A stretch of DNA of 64,000 nt from Triplophysa rosa. Taxonomy: Eukaryota > Chordata > Actinopteri > Cypriniformes > Nemacheilidae. Positions 21,790 to 34,224 of the stretch are shown piece by piece. A model generated the notes under the pieces. The model was not told where the DNA came from. It ran no database searches and worked only from the letters and a program-made list of their open reading frames with translations. The stretch is taken from contig NC_079913.1 of NCBI RefSeq assembly GCF_024868665.1, forward strand, positions 13,491,836 through 13,555,835, in the 5' to 3' direction. Every line of letters begins with the position of its first letter. The first letter of the stretch is position 1. The translations under genes were made by a program, and so were the position numbers.

Positions 21790-22880
21790 TGTCATGGCTC
21801 TGCTTCATTTAGTCATGTTTTTCTTGGTCCTGTAGCAGAGCCATGGCAAAGCCTTTGGTTATGTGTGGAGGAAACATATTATTGTCCTTTTGACAATAAT
21901 GTGCGTTCTTGTCACAAAACGTAATGACAGAACCCAATTGCAGACGAGAGATACAACAGAAAGGTATTTATTTAAATAAACAAAACACATAAAACAAAAT
22001 CCCACAAGGGGGAAAACAGGTAAAGATACAAAAAAACACAAAATAAACACTTCCCACGTGGGGGAATAAACAGGAGGGAACGAGTGACACCAGACTAGGA
22101 TAAGACTTACTATAAACAAGGACACGACGACGAGTAGACAACGTGTTTGACAACAAACCGGCAACAGACAGAGAACAAAGGGACATTATATAAGGGACAA
22201 GTAAAAAAGGATAATTACACACGGGAGGTGACGGACAAGTGACAGGGATTAACACTCAAGGTAAGATTACGGGAGACAGGAGGCGGGGCTGAGAGACAAG
22301 ACAGGATGACACGCGGCGAAAGTGACAACAATGGCCACGTGTCTTCCACACATAACAAAACAAGCACAAAAGACATGGCACCGTCACAGCTCTGTCCACA
22401 GACCAGAAACCTCATGATAGGAAGGACAGCTGTGACAGTTCTCTCCAGTGTCTCGTCATTGGCCCCGCCCCTCTCGTTTCCTGTATTGTCTCCCTCTAAT
22501 GTCTTATGTTCCACACCTGCCCTCGCTCGTTATCCCTCATTTGTCTTTACTATATATACCATCTTGTTTCTTTGTCCTGTGCTAGTGGATTGTTCTATGG
22601 ATGTACTATGTTTGATGTGTTTCATTTGACCCCGCGTCTCAGCCTTGCCTTGTCCTGTCCGTGAACCTATTTAGTTTACTGAGTTGTTTTAGTGTTCTTT
22701 GGTTTTTGTTTTGCCCCATTGTGGTAAGTTGTTTCTTTGTTTTTTTTCAAGCGTTTTGGGTTATTGTGTTTGTCCCCCTCGTGGGTGTTTTGTTTCTGTT
22801 TTTGTTATTAATTAAAGTCTTGCTTGTTAACCACTTCATTGCCTGCCTGCAATTGGGTTCTTTACACGCCAGCCGTGACA
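21790..22880 (+). mobile_element. Solo LTR (family B) interrupted by another solo LTR
   Basis: Starts TGTCATGGCTCTGC, ends CCGTGACA, with exact 5-bp duplication CACAT (21785-21789 and 22881-22885). Its parts outside 21910-22442 match the LTRs at 17498-18098 and 60880-61501 in reverse orientation, including the TATA-like TATATATACC at 22551. Net length about 558 bp. Confidence 0.9.
21910..22437 (-). mobile_element. Solo LTR (family C), 528 bp, nested in family B LTR
   Basis: TGTCACAAAACG...CTGTGACA flanked by an exact 5-bp duplication GTTCT (21905-21909 and 22438-22442). Minus-strand sense, from a TATATAATG box and an AATAAA near the end. Confidence 0.9.
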
Positions 22881-23268
22881 CACATCCAATGCCAAAACAC
22901 AAAACAAGTGTTAGGATTGTAAGGATTGTAATCAGTGACAAAGTCCACAAATCCATAAACAAACATGACTGACAAAAAATAGACTTTGAACCGCTGGGCC
23001 TGGCCAATGTAGGTGGTTCCGATTTTTGCTATCATTGTGGGAACTTTTTATCCCTACAGTGTATAAAACTTGTACACACATGTGTACTGGTTTGACCTGC
23101 ATTATGAGGAAGGTCCTTATACGCCCCTACATTGGCAATGTCCTTGCAATTTAATTTTAAATTAAAACTTTAAAAATACAGAAAGTTTTTGAGATGGTTA
23201 GGTAGGGGCAGGGTTAGAATATACGGTTTGTGCTGTACACACACTTCCCCAAAACAGTTCCTCTAAGG

Positions 23269-24596
23269 CAGTGGTCACCAACCTTTTTGGGCCCATGATC
23301 CCCGACCTCGGAATTGTTGAAAGGCAAGATCTACCACTCAAAAAGTTGAAAATAAAAACAGCCAAGATTGAACCTCCAGCTTTGGCCTTTTATTTAGCCT
23401 GTAATTGTGGGTCTGTTTGAATTACCTGAAATTCTTTGTTCCACTTTTCAGATGCAACTAAGCAAACTCTGTAACATGTAGAGTTGCCAATTTCAGTGTG
23501 CCAAAATAAGGTGAAAAACACCAATTCAAACACCAGCTCAAGGACTAATTCACACATGACAGCTTGACATTAAAACGTGGTTAAGAATAAGTTTAACAAG
23601 ACCCTAATTATTTAGGTATTTACTGTATAAAGATTTGTTATTTATGATGCATTTATTTGGTTTACTTTTATTAAGCAAATACAGTATATAGATGGAAATG
23701 TTATAAATAGGCCGTAATAATAACAACAAGGTCAATTATTTATGCTAAATCATTTATCTATTTACTTTTACCCATCTAATAATGTCTTAGTAATAAGTAT
23801 CTGTTTCACAAAATAGCTAAAGGTCTGACAATGTAGTATGGAATGGGCGATCATATTAGGCTAATTGAAAACATAAATAGGACGTCAGCAGATGTCATCT
23901 CCTGCATGAGATTGTACTGAAAACTGCAGTTTACCATCATTAACAATTACAACTTTGTGAATAGACTGATGTTGTCTTTCAGACAAACTCAACATTAAAA
24001 TGCGCCGCTTTTAATGTTATATTATTGATATTATATTCGCTGAAGACAGAGAGCCGCGACTCCTGATACGTGGACAGTATGAAATGCCTGCATCATCCAC
24101 ACTCGCGGCGCTTGCTTGCGCATCCAGTGTCAAAGCACAAAAAAGCGTACACCAACGAACAAGTGGCATTTTAATGTCATATGAATAAACAGTTTTTAAG
24201 TGTAATGCACCGCAACAGTATGGTGACCTCCAAATGACAGTTACGCCACTGCATGCGCGAGTCATTTTGCATTTGATGACTGACCACCGACATTAGAAAC
24301 GCTGAAGAGCGATCACGCGCAGTCGCGAATCACAATGAAATGTGATTAATGATAACGGTCGCATTAAAAACTCACGCAGTGAATCATTATTTACACAGCC
24401 GTGAAAAGATTAATGCAGAACTTGAAAACATACAACCGCTGAATGAAGAGAAAGAGAGATGCGCTTGCAAAACTGAACATTGATCAGGCACAATATATTT
24501 GTCTATTAATTTTCCTATTAGCCTACTTTCGGGGATCGACAGGTAACGTGTCAAAGATCGACCAGTCGATCGAGATCGACGGGTTGGCGACCACTG
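23269..24596. mobile_element. Non-autonomous hAT element, 1328 bp
   Basis: Termini CAGTGGTCACCAACC and GGTTGGCGACCACTG with exact 8-bp duplication CTCTAAGG (23261-23268 and 24597-24604). Subterminal GATCGAC-type motifs. Small open frames inside show no transposase motif. Confidence 0.93.
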
Positions 24597-24658
24597 CTCT
24601 AAGGCAATGTAACCATGAGATAATACAATTATAAATCTGACAACAACCTGCTGTAATG

Positions 24659-24933
24659 TGTCATGGTTCTTCCCCGTCTTGTCTTGCTTTTCTTGACCTT
24701 GTGGCAGAGCCATGGCAGAACCTCTTGTTTAATGTGGAGAGAAGCATTTTGGCCCACTTGGCCTTCCACATGCTCTCTCCTGGTGAGTTCTCGTGTGCCC
24801 CATCTGTTATGTTGTTTTACCCCCTCGTGAGTTTTTTGGTTTCTTGTTTTGTCTTTATTATTTATCAAAGTCTGTTAACCCGCTGTCTGCGTTTGGGTCC
24901 TCTCTCCTTGTCTCACCACCACGTTTCATGACA
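24659..24933 (+). mobile_element. Solo LTR, family A, internally deleted, 275 bp
   Basis: TGTCATGGTTCTTCC...TTTCATGACA, flanked by a 6-bp duplication GTAATG (24653-24658 and 24934-24939). It shares GTGGAGAGAAGCATTTTGG and the 3' end with 12843-13427 but lacks about 310 bp of the middle. Both family A solo LTRs give 6-bp duplications. Confidence 0.88.
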
Positions 24934-24939
24934 GTAATG

Positions 24940-27900
24940 AATACAGCCGCAGATCAAATTAAAATACTTTTTTCATAGTATGTGTTCCATTCTGCGAACT
25001 TCTAAAAATATTTATCCCAAAATTCAAATGAAAATATAGTTTCTTTTTTCATTTATTTGCAGAAAATGAAAACTGGAGAAACAGGTCAAAACAACAAAAA
25101 ATATGCTCTGTATTTTTTTCAGACCTCAAATACTGCAATGAAAACAAATTCATATTCGCTTTTAAGCAATACAACTGTAATATTTGTACATTACAGTTCA
25201 TAAGTGTTTTTTAATGTGATAACCTCGATTTTTATCACAGTCTTCATGTGTCTCTTGTCATGCTGTCAATATTTCACATTGCTGTTGGATGACTTTGTCA
25301 CTTCTTAGGTTTGATTTTGTTGAAATTCAATAGACACTGGACTGGAATGACCACAATACATCTAGAAATGCTGATTTGAAATGAACATTTGGAATGGTCT
25401 CTTAATTTCTTCCATGGCTGTATAATATTGCAAAACACATCGGATGTAATTAAGGTTGTATGGTACAGAAAACCACTCGTCCTGAAGCTTTTTCATATCA
25501 GGTCTTGCAGGACCAGCCCGAAACGCATTGTGTTTGCAAACATGGCAAACCAGGAGGAATTACATCTTTATGATGCAACATCTATTTCAGTAACATTTTT
25601 CTTATTTGACAATTTGTAAAAACGTATAAATGGCTAAATATTTAAAAATTAAAATACGGATTCTAATCAGTTACAGTTTTAAAACATAATATGCTGATTT
25701 ACTAAATTAAGCACAGATGTTTTGGAAAAGCACCGAACTGAAGAACACCGACTTAGCATGTCTAACAATAATATGTTGTTTGTTAATGTTATGTTGTGTA
25801 TCTCGATTGGCTGAGACCATTGGACTTTTTTGAACTCTGAAATTGAACACCTTATCTTTATTTGGTGCCCATATCCAAATCTATGCAAATTATGTGTTTT
25901 CATTTCAAGTAGAGCTGCAAACACACCTGGGTTTTGGATAAAAAGTTGTCTGTAAACTGAGGCTCTTAAAATAGTTGCTTTATTTATATAGATCCTATAC
26001 AGTATATACAGACGATCCTACATGTGCAGGCTATTATGAAGAGAGCAGCTCGGATAAACTGCTCCTTTGAGGTGCCGTGAAAGTCATTTAAGTCTTGGCA
26101 CAGCACGAAGGTAAATAAATGATAACAAAAGATTCATTTGAACTTGTTCTTTTAATTGTTTTAAACGGTCCTCTTCTGGTTAACATCTATAGGATATGCT
26201 TTGTTCCTAACTACAATGTAAGGAATTTGAAAAAAGCAAAAAAAGGTTTGTGACCAACTAAAATTACATTCAATGGACAAATTAGTTTAGTTCACTATAA
26301 ATTCTTAGATGTGTAGCAGTAAAACTATTCTAAATCGTAGATACTTGTAAGCACAACTCACATGATAGAAATTCCAGCCCATTCTAAATGACACGTGAGT
26401 ACAGCATACCAGACGTTGGTTTCTTACTGGCGCCATCTAGGGGTCAAAAATCCGTATTGCGTCTCACTACAGTAAATATTTCTAGGAGTCTCGAAAAAAA
26501 GGGAAAAAATGCCCAAGGGGAATTGTTTTTTGTATGGACAGTTCCAAAAATATTGCTTTTGTCTTTAGAGAGCATGTGATAGAAATGGACTGGTGAGATT
26601 GATGGCTGGTATATACAGTATTATTCAACACGTTTATCTAATATCTCTCTAGTTCTCTTCTCTGTGTTCTTCCACCAATCATAACAAATTGCATTAAAGG
26701 TTGTTGCTAAATGCCAAGATGTCTCCGTGGAAACAAGAGATATGGATTGGGTAGAACATCTTTTCTTTTTTGTCAATCTGGACTCTCATACGAATCCATA
26801 TATGGGGGAAAATGTGTCTTATAATATCAACAAGTTACACTGGACTGGACACTGAAATACATATTTTTTTATTTCATCAAGTGTGAATTAAAATATTATT
26901 ATATTTACAATCTAAATGACTCTTTAATAACCTAACATGAACATTTATGTAGGCTATGTTTATTATTGCTAAAAACTGCAGGTGTCATTTTACCTAAACC
27001 AAGTATTTGCATAATAAAACAGCTCACTAATAGATAATTTCTTCATTTAATGTTAATTTAATTTGAATGAATTTTATTTTATTCAAATATAGCAAAAAGA
27101 GATGTTGTGTCTGTCTGATGCTATATTGAAGAGTTGACACGTTGTTTGATCCCATATTTAGTGATATTTTATTATTTAGTCGATTGTTTTTTAGTCGATT
27201 GAGTGCAGCCTACATTGTCCCCCAAGACAAAACAACTCTGTGTCTATCTCTCAGATTGCTTCAGAGGACCCACAGGTAAAAAGACCTACTCATTTTTCTT
27301 GGTGGTTCCCATAACAGGCTGGAAAAAGTGAATTACCTTACTGGTCCACAGAGGGAGGCTGTGGGGCCTAAAATAAACAATTACCAGCACATCTCCTCAA
27401 TTTATGTTGCCCTCAGACTCACCAGGAACACACAGTTTATCTTGTTTTGGGCACATTCTCTTAGTGATATATTAATGGAATCCAAAACAATGATCATAGC
27501 TTACATCAATTAACATGAACTGATACTGTATTTGTGTTGTACATAAAATTTAAAAACTATATATTTATATAGTTTTTATAAATTGTTATAGTTTTTTATA
27601 TAGTTAAAAAGACATTATAGGAATAAGGTGTGTTAAAACAAGCCTGCTTGCGGACCAATGTTATTTTAGTTTACTAAAATTAAAACGTTGAAAGCGTTTT
27701 AAATTATTGGGGAAAAATAAAATAAGATTGAAATGTTGCCTCAGAAATAAACTGAAATAAGTTTAAAGCACTAAAATGATAATAATAAACAAATATAACA
27801 ATATAGCAACATAAAAAATAAACAAATAAATAATAAAATGACAAAAGCATATAACAAAGTTGCTAAATATTTAACAAAAATTAACATAAAAACAAAAAAT

Positions 27901-30110
27901 CTAAAAATAAAAGCTAATTTAAAATATGAATAAAAATGAAATAATAACTAAAATCTATAATAACTCTGTCGCGGACCACCTATGAACATCAACAAAATGT
28001 TGTTATTATTAATAACAGTTACTATTATAACAGTAATTATTATTAAATTATTAATATAAATGAATAATTCACTTGTATTATTTGTAATTTGGGAAAACAG
28101 AGGAAACATATTCACGACTCATCTTGCACTGTACATAAATTTTAGTTCAATCAAATGCTCTCTTTGACAATATCCCTCTTCTACCATTAGCAAATCTTAG
28201 TTTTTATAACTTATCCAAGTGCATCCGTTTTATAGTAGTGAGTTAGGGAGAGAGTTTTTCCATAACCCTTGTTAAGAAGCTTCTGTGACGTTACTACACA
28301 TCTCAGTTTGCTTTGAAGAGAGGAAGTGTGTGTAGGTTGGGATTCTCATTAAGATGAATAGGTTCACAGAAAACTGTAGAGCCATGATCGTAGGATTAGG
28401 GGACTCATATGGGTGACACAATTTATGCCTATACTTCCTCTGCATCACCAGGCAGCCGCCACAATTCAAATGCAAACACACATCTATGCCATCACCCACA
28501 TAGAGATATTAAGATAACTAATTTGCAGCCAGTGCATTTTATTGAGGAGGTATTTGCTGTTAAGCTGAAGAGGTATAAATGTATTAATATCACAAACTTG
28601 TCTTTTTTGCATTTTCTGACCTCACTAAAGAAAATTCCAACACACATTTCTGATTAGTCAGTCACATCATTCTGTCATCATACGTTTGACTAAATTTAGT
28701 TGAAACTGATTTTTACATAACGGTTGTTTGTTTCATGTCACTTAAACAACCCAACGTTCTTTATTTTTTACATAATGCTGCATCTACTTAAGGAAAAGAC
28801 TCTTACAAGATCAAATCATGACCTTGTTGGTTTGATGCTGGCTCATCATTTTCTTTTTGAGCAACAGATGAAACCAAAGTGCAATTTAAGTGGTCATTGC
28901 CAGAGAGTGGACATAACTCAATCATACAACATTTGTCATTCCTAGTTTACTGCCCAGTTCTACGATAGCACTGTACTGCAAAAAGCATTTTTGGCTCAAT
29001 ATGCTCAAAAATGACATCCTGATGGCGAAAGAGCTCCACAATTTCTGTTTATGGCCGTGTAGCGATGATCGCAGAAGAACAGGGTTGGCTAGCCTTTCAT
29101 TGGGTACGTTTCAAGGTCGGTGAGCATCTTATGATTCAGCGCTCTTGGATGTCAGTGAGCATTTCGTCTTTTCTGGAGACTTGAGAAATGACATGAAAAG
29201 TGTTTTATTAAAAGAGGAAATTTTGGAATACTAATGAGGATTCTTTTATAAAAATTGCACAAAAAGAGTACACAAATACCTTGTACCTTGAAAATTCCCA
29301 ATAGACTTTATGTTAAACCCCTCCCCCCGAGACATGCTTAGAATGTCCCTTAGAACTAAATTGGAGATTGCCAAAAACAGCAACAAATTTATTAAAATAT
29401 ATTCACAAATTCACAGAAAATTATTATTTTGTGACTCTAAAAGTGACTTTGTTTTTATATGCTGTTTTCATATAAATCAACAGTTTAATGATTGTAAATC
29501 AAAATAAAAGCAAATGTTTATTGCAGTTGCCTAGTAAAGGTCAACAGAATTCTTATCAACATTTCTAACTTACATACTCTGTAAGGTTTTAGATACTGTC
29601 CTCTAAAATGTGACCTGAATTCATATAGAAACATATTTATGTTAACTTATTATTTAGCTTTGAGTAATATGTTTATTAGGAAGTGAGTTCTGACATCATT
29701 TTACCCAAATAAGACTTTAGACCACAGATATAAAAATCTTATCTGATAAAACTGCAGGCATCAATAGATTTGAATATGTAAACTATGTTCTGGAAATGTC
29801 AAAGCTTTTCTGTTCATGTTGCAAGTTTGTCCAATTATTGGCTTCATCTGCCGCTGACATTCATTAGCAGCAGCCCTTTAATTTTGTAAACCACATGTCT
29901 GGAATATAAAATAGCATGTTGAAATAACCTGATTATCAATATATTCTCATTCTTTTGCAAAGGCAGAAATTAATTTTCATTTCAAATGCTGTGATGCGGT
30001 TTCTATTGTTCATTTGTTGTCTTGTGCAGCTATCAGTTCCCTGAAGTAGCCACAAATATTTGTGTTACGAGCTGTCTTGTAATTAGTTATGAGGCACAGG
30101 GAGCCTGTGT
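24940..30110. other. Unique AT-rich intergenic DNA
   Basis: I see no gene, RNA, or repeat with definable ends. Scattered short open frames (for example 25389-25619, 28409-28657, 29310-29507) have no recognisable motif. Confidence 0.5.
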
Positions 30111-30111
30111 T

Positions 30112-30112
<1 letters not shown>

Positions 30113-30187
<75 letters not shown>

Positions 30188-30188
30188 N

Positions 30189-30222
<34 letters not shown>
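30113..30222. repeat. (CT)n microsatellite with an internal N
   Basis: More than 50 CT dinucleotides; the N at 30188 probably marks an unresolved length. Confidence 0.95.
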
Positions 30223-30223
<1 letters not shown>

Positions 30224-30505
30224 ATCTTTTTCATTCATCTTAACCTTTCAGGGATGTGATCAGTCATCGGACCATTATGAGAAGGTGTTTTGACAGAGGA
30301 ACTCTGTAAATAATTAATTTTCTAAGTCAATATTCCAAGTTTTACCTGTCACAGAAAAAGGCCAAAAAAAATTATGAAATCCTTAGATGTTTTTTTTCTT
30401 ATAGTCTGTTGACAGCTTGGGATTTCTTTATTTATATTTGCCAAGGCAAGCATCATCATAAGTGTTGGTTATATTGTACTTAGGGTTATGTATCTGAAGC
30501 TTAGA

Positions 30506-30770
30506 AGGGATAGTTCACCCAAAAATGAAAATTCTGTCATCCTTTACTCACCCTCAGATTGTTCAAAACCTGTATAAATGTCTTTGTTTTGCTGAACACA
30601 AAGGAAGATATTTGGAAGAATGTCACTCAGTATCCAAACAGATCTCATCTCCCATTTATGCCATAGTAGGGAAAATAAATACTATCGGAGTCAATGGGGG
30701 CTAAGATCTGTTTTGGTTACTGACATTCTTCCAATAATTCCTTTGTATATTATAGTAAATATTCCTGACT
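30506..30770. repeat. Cyprinid-type MITE (GGGATAGTTCACCC family)
   Basis: Begins GGGATAGTTCACCCAAAAAT and continues with TTCTGTCATCCTTTACTCAC and the AAGGAAGATATTTGGAAGAA hairpin half, then its inverse-like right half. Related copies at 53132-53850 and 56684-56968. Confidence 0.8.
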
Positions 30771-31215
30771 GTTCCCTTGGAGGTGAGGATGTCTATTTGG
30801 AGATTTACAAGTTGCAGTAATACAGTAAACAAACGTGCAATTCATATTTGCACATCCAGATACAAATGCATGTATTTGGTTCTTTTTCCACACTTTGAAA
30901 ACATGACTCATAATGCTGTATTTGAAAATCAAACAACAGCTGCTAGAGTCAGTGACACAAGCTCTGGCAGCAACACGGAAATATGGTGGACAGCTTGCTG
31001 TATATATTTAAGCAGTAAATAAGGACAGGGAGAACAAAGATTTAACAATATGCCAAACAGGTCTGATAGTCCAGTCCAAACTCACACCGCAGTTGAACAA
31101 ATGATACGTCAGACTGGTTTGGATGCCCAAAAGAGAGATGTTTTCTTCTTACATGTCTGTGTTATTAAAATCAATATGTCCTTGTATCTTTAATCTTTTA
31201 TTTATTTTTTACCCA

Positions 31216-32030
31216 CACTGTAAAAAATGATTCTGTGTCGTAGTAGATTTCATGAAATTAATTGAGTAAACTTGACTTAATACAATTGTGTTCTTGTTTT
31301 TTTAACCAAAATTAAAATTAAAATTATAGAAATATCTTGGAATTCTAAATGCACAAATAATTGAGTGAATTCAACTTAATTTTATCATGTTCAACCCACT
31401 TAAAATTGTATAAAGGATCTTTATTTAATTATTTTGTGGTGGAACTACATGAATTATTTAAGTTAATTTCCCTAACTGAGCAGTGAATTTAGAGTTCCCA
31501 GCATGCTCTGCATGCGACAGCATTAGGAGAGTCATTTTTGTGAAAAAGTGCTATTTTATGTGCTTTAGAATAAAATGAAAGACTTGATAGTGTTTATAGT
31601 TCAGTTGTCTTTAAGATTTAGAAGATATTCTGTTTGTATTTCTGAGTTTCGTGGTTACCATCTTTCAGAAGAGTGGTGCTTGTGCTTAGGTTGTGGGAGA
31701 GCTCAAGCTGTTTGTTTTTTCACACAGTGAACAGTAATGCTGTACTGAGTCAACTCTCAGCTTACTTGTACATCATATATGTTACAAACAATAATAAATG
31801 TTAAACTGAAGTTAAAAAAGATCAATAAGTTATCTCCAATGCTCAAATTAGTATTTCTTCTTGATTTTTTAAAGTTTATCATGTGACGTGCTTAAATATT
31901 TTAGGTAATTTTACTTGATTTATTCGTGGAATATTGTGTTAAAAATATGCTTTAAAGTACTTAAAAATATTTTGTGTAATACTGTTACCTTAATTTTTTA
32001 AAGTAAATAGCTGTGTCATTTTTTACAGTG
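31216..32030. repeat. MITE with CACTGTAAAAAATGA termini, about 815 bp
   Basis: Left CACTGTAAAAAATGA and right TCATTTTTTACAGTG are perfect inverted ends. AT-rich interior without coding. I cannot define the target duplication. Confidence 0.7.
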
Positions 32031-33540
32031 CATGAAAATGACCCACCTTCACTTAACCCTTGAACCCTTTGGAATATGAGCACAGTTGTGGTATCATTTA
32101 AAAGAAGACACTTTGAGCTACGTTGAACATGTTTTAAAATTGTTATAAGTTAAAAAATAAAAAAGCTAGAGAGGCTGCACATTGAAATAAAAATATTTGT
32201 TGCATAACACATTTATATCATTAAAAAATATTAATGAAAAACATGTCAGAGGCGTGCAGGAATGCAATGATACCAAAGCCGCATAAAGATGTTATGTTTC
32301 AGGTTGAGGACGATAGTACAAAAATGAAGTTCCTACAAGGTGTTTTGTCAGACAAGTGCCTTTTCCAAAAACGGCCACTTGGAGCTCCAATTAACCGGGC
32401 AATCAGGATGATGGCAGTTTGCAAAAAACATTTTCTACATTGATGACAGTGCAGTTAGCCTCCAAACACAACCGTGACGGGCAATACACATTAGAACGCC
32501 ACGAGACGCACCTGAACGTAATAACAGCAACAACGCCGAAGCGACGTCAGTCATGAGTAACAGGTGCGTCAGGGGTAGCTCACCTGTGAATGGTCCAGTG
32601 TGCAATAAAAAAATGGAAGACTATAATTAAAATGCCAGTAGGAGCAAAAAGGATGTCCCTAGTGCTCAGGGGATTTGTATGCACCGCAATACTTTTTTAA
32701 ACAGTAGTATTGTTGCATATGCGCATTTAAGTTCATTTGAACACTTAGGCTACATCTGTCTTTTTGCAGTGTTTCTCTTCAAAACGAATCTGTGTTTTGA
32801 ACGACTCAGACGAGATAATAATTCAGTGAGTCATTAATCAAGACACTTGCGTCATTTACTGGCCGTTTTATTTTCACATTTAAAGTAAGCCTAACATTTC
32901 CTTTAATAAACATTGAAGTTTGTTTAAATATAATTTGTCGCACATTTTATAGAGTTCCCACGTGAAAATAGTGTACTTTAGTATAAACATTACTAAAATT
33001 CCTTAACACTAGTGTTTTCGAGTCTTACAAACTTCAACTTCAAACTTTTTTAATTCAACAAAAAAAATCTTAGTCAACACAACGAGTTTGCAGCAAATTC
33101 ATCGTGTAAACTAATATTTTTAAGTTGAATTAAATCAAAATTTTAAGGCAACCAGGTAACTTCTTTTTTAAGTTTAACCAACAAAAAGCGACAAATATTT
33201 TTTACAGTAAAATAAACAACAGAATTTGCTACAATTTATCCAATTACTATAGTTAATACTACAAAATATTTTAGTGTACAGTATAATACAGTTTACTATA
33301 GTAAATACAAAATGTTTCATTTAGATTTCAATGACACAACATCGTAATACCACGTGATATCGCGGTACTTCAGCCGGTATAGTATCTTGTTGTTATTCAG
33401 TAGCCTATTTAAAGACACATGTCGGAGTTATTAAAATCTACTGGTATCCACATGATGATCAGGGTGAAAAGGCTATTTTAATATGAATCGGTGCACCTTT
33501 AAATGACAATTGGAAAATTGCTGCGTGTAAACACGCATTT
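32031..33540. other. Region upstream of iqsec3, no gene seen
   Basis: AT-rich. A half-element similar to the CACTGTAAAAAA type ends at about 33209 (TATTTTTTACAGTA). An open stretch at 32234-32443 has no recognisable motif and is not called. Confidence 0.5.
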
Positions 33541-33544
33541 CTGT

Positions 33545-33552
33545 GATTGGCT
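33545..33552 (-). promoter_or_regulatory. Inverted CCAAT box upstream of iqsec3
   Basis: GATTGGCT about 155 bp before the start codon, in a local rise of GC content (33540-33706). No TATA box at a usual distance is obvious. Assignment by motif and position only. Confidence 0.4.
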
Positions 33553-33706
33553 ACAGTGCTGGCATCATCTTCCACTGATCCTCCCCCAGTCTCTCCCGCA
33601 TCAGGACAATCACTCGCATCCCTAGAGCGCCAGCACGCCACAGCACATTGCTTCGGATCCAGACCACTCCAGCTCCAACAAGGCTTGAAGCTTTGACAAT
33701 ACAGTG

Positions 33707-34224
33707 ATGGAGAGCTTGCTGGATAACCCCATGAAAGCCGTGCTTTATCTCAAAGAGCTGACCACCATTGTACAAAACCAGCAGAGTCTGATTCAAACCC
33801 AGAGGCAGCGGATCGACGAGCTCGAAAGGAAGGTTGAGGATCTCATCGGCGAGAATCGGCAGCTGAGAGATCCGCATCAATACCACCACCATCATCAGCA
33901 CCACCACCACACAGCACCGCGTACCAGCAGCCCTCAGCCGGGCGCAAATCCACACCAGCATCAGGCGACTCACGGTCAACCCCAGCAGCAGCCGCCGCCG
34001 CAGCAGCAGCAACATCCGTCCAAACAGGCGCAGCATCCCCCGGCAGCACCAATACATCACCCGCAGCATTTGCAGCTTGTTCCTACATCCCCACCGTCTC
34101 TCAAGCCGGCTCAGTCTAGCCCGGAGTCGGCGGAGGACGAGAAGAGGAGTCCCTCTTGCAAGTCTTTGGTTCCGCAGACACCATCGACACTGTGCCGGTC
34201 CGTCGGGCTGGCGAGGAAACCCGA
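33707..34224 (+). CDS. iqsec3: IQSEC3 (Arf-GEF), coding exon 1
   Basis: First coding exon of IQ motif and SEC7 domain-containing protein 3, a brain exchange factor that loads GTP on Arf GTPases at inhibitory synapses. The 172 codons start [19 protein letters not shown], closely matching the conserved IQSEC3 N-terminus. Residues about 10-55 form the coiled coil ([20 protein letters not shown], then [11 protein letters not shown]). A histidine run follows at about 60-68, then Gln/Pro-rich low complexity to about 140 and a Ser/Pro-rich end ([20 protein letters not shown]). The ATG at 33707 gives the family start; the GTG just before it is not needed. It ends in phase 2 at GA|GTGAGT (donor 34225). 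IQ and SEC7-PH domains lie on later exons outside the window. Fish have a/b paralogues and I cannot tell which this is. Confidence 0.93.

Noticed and set aside
30010..30243. Arg/Glu or Ser/Leu repeat frames
   Set aside because: Translation of the (CT)n microsatellite, with an N inside.
32234..32443. 69-codon open frame before iqsec3
   Set aside because: No splice context, homology or motif; composition like the surrounding DNA.
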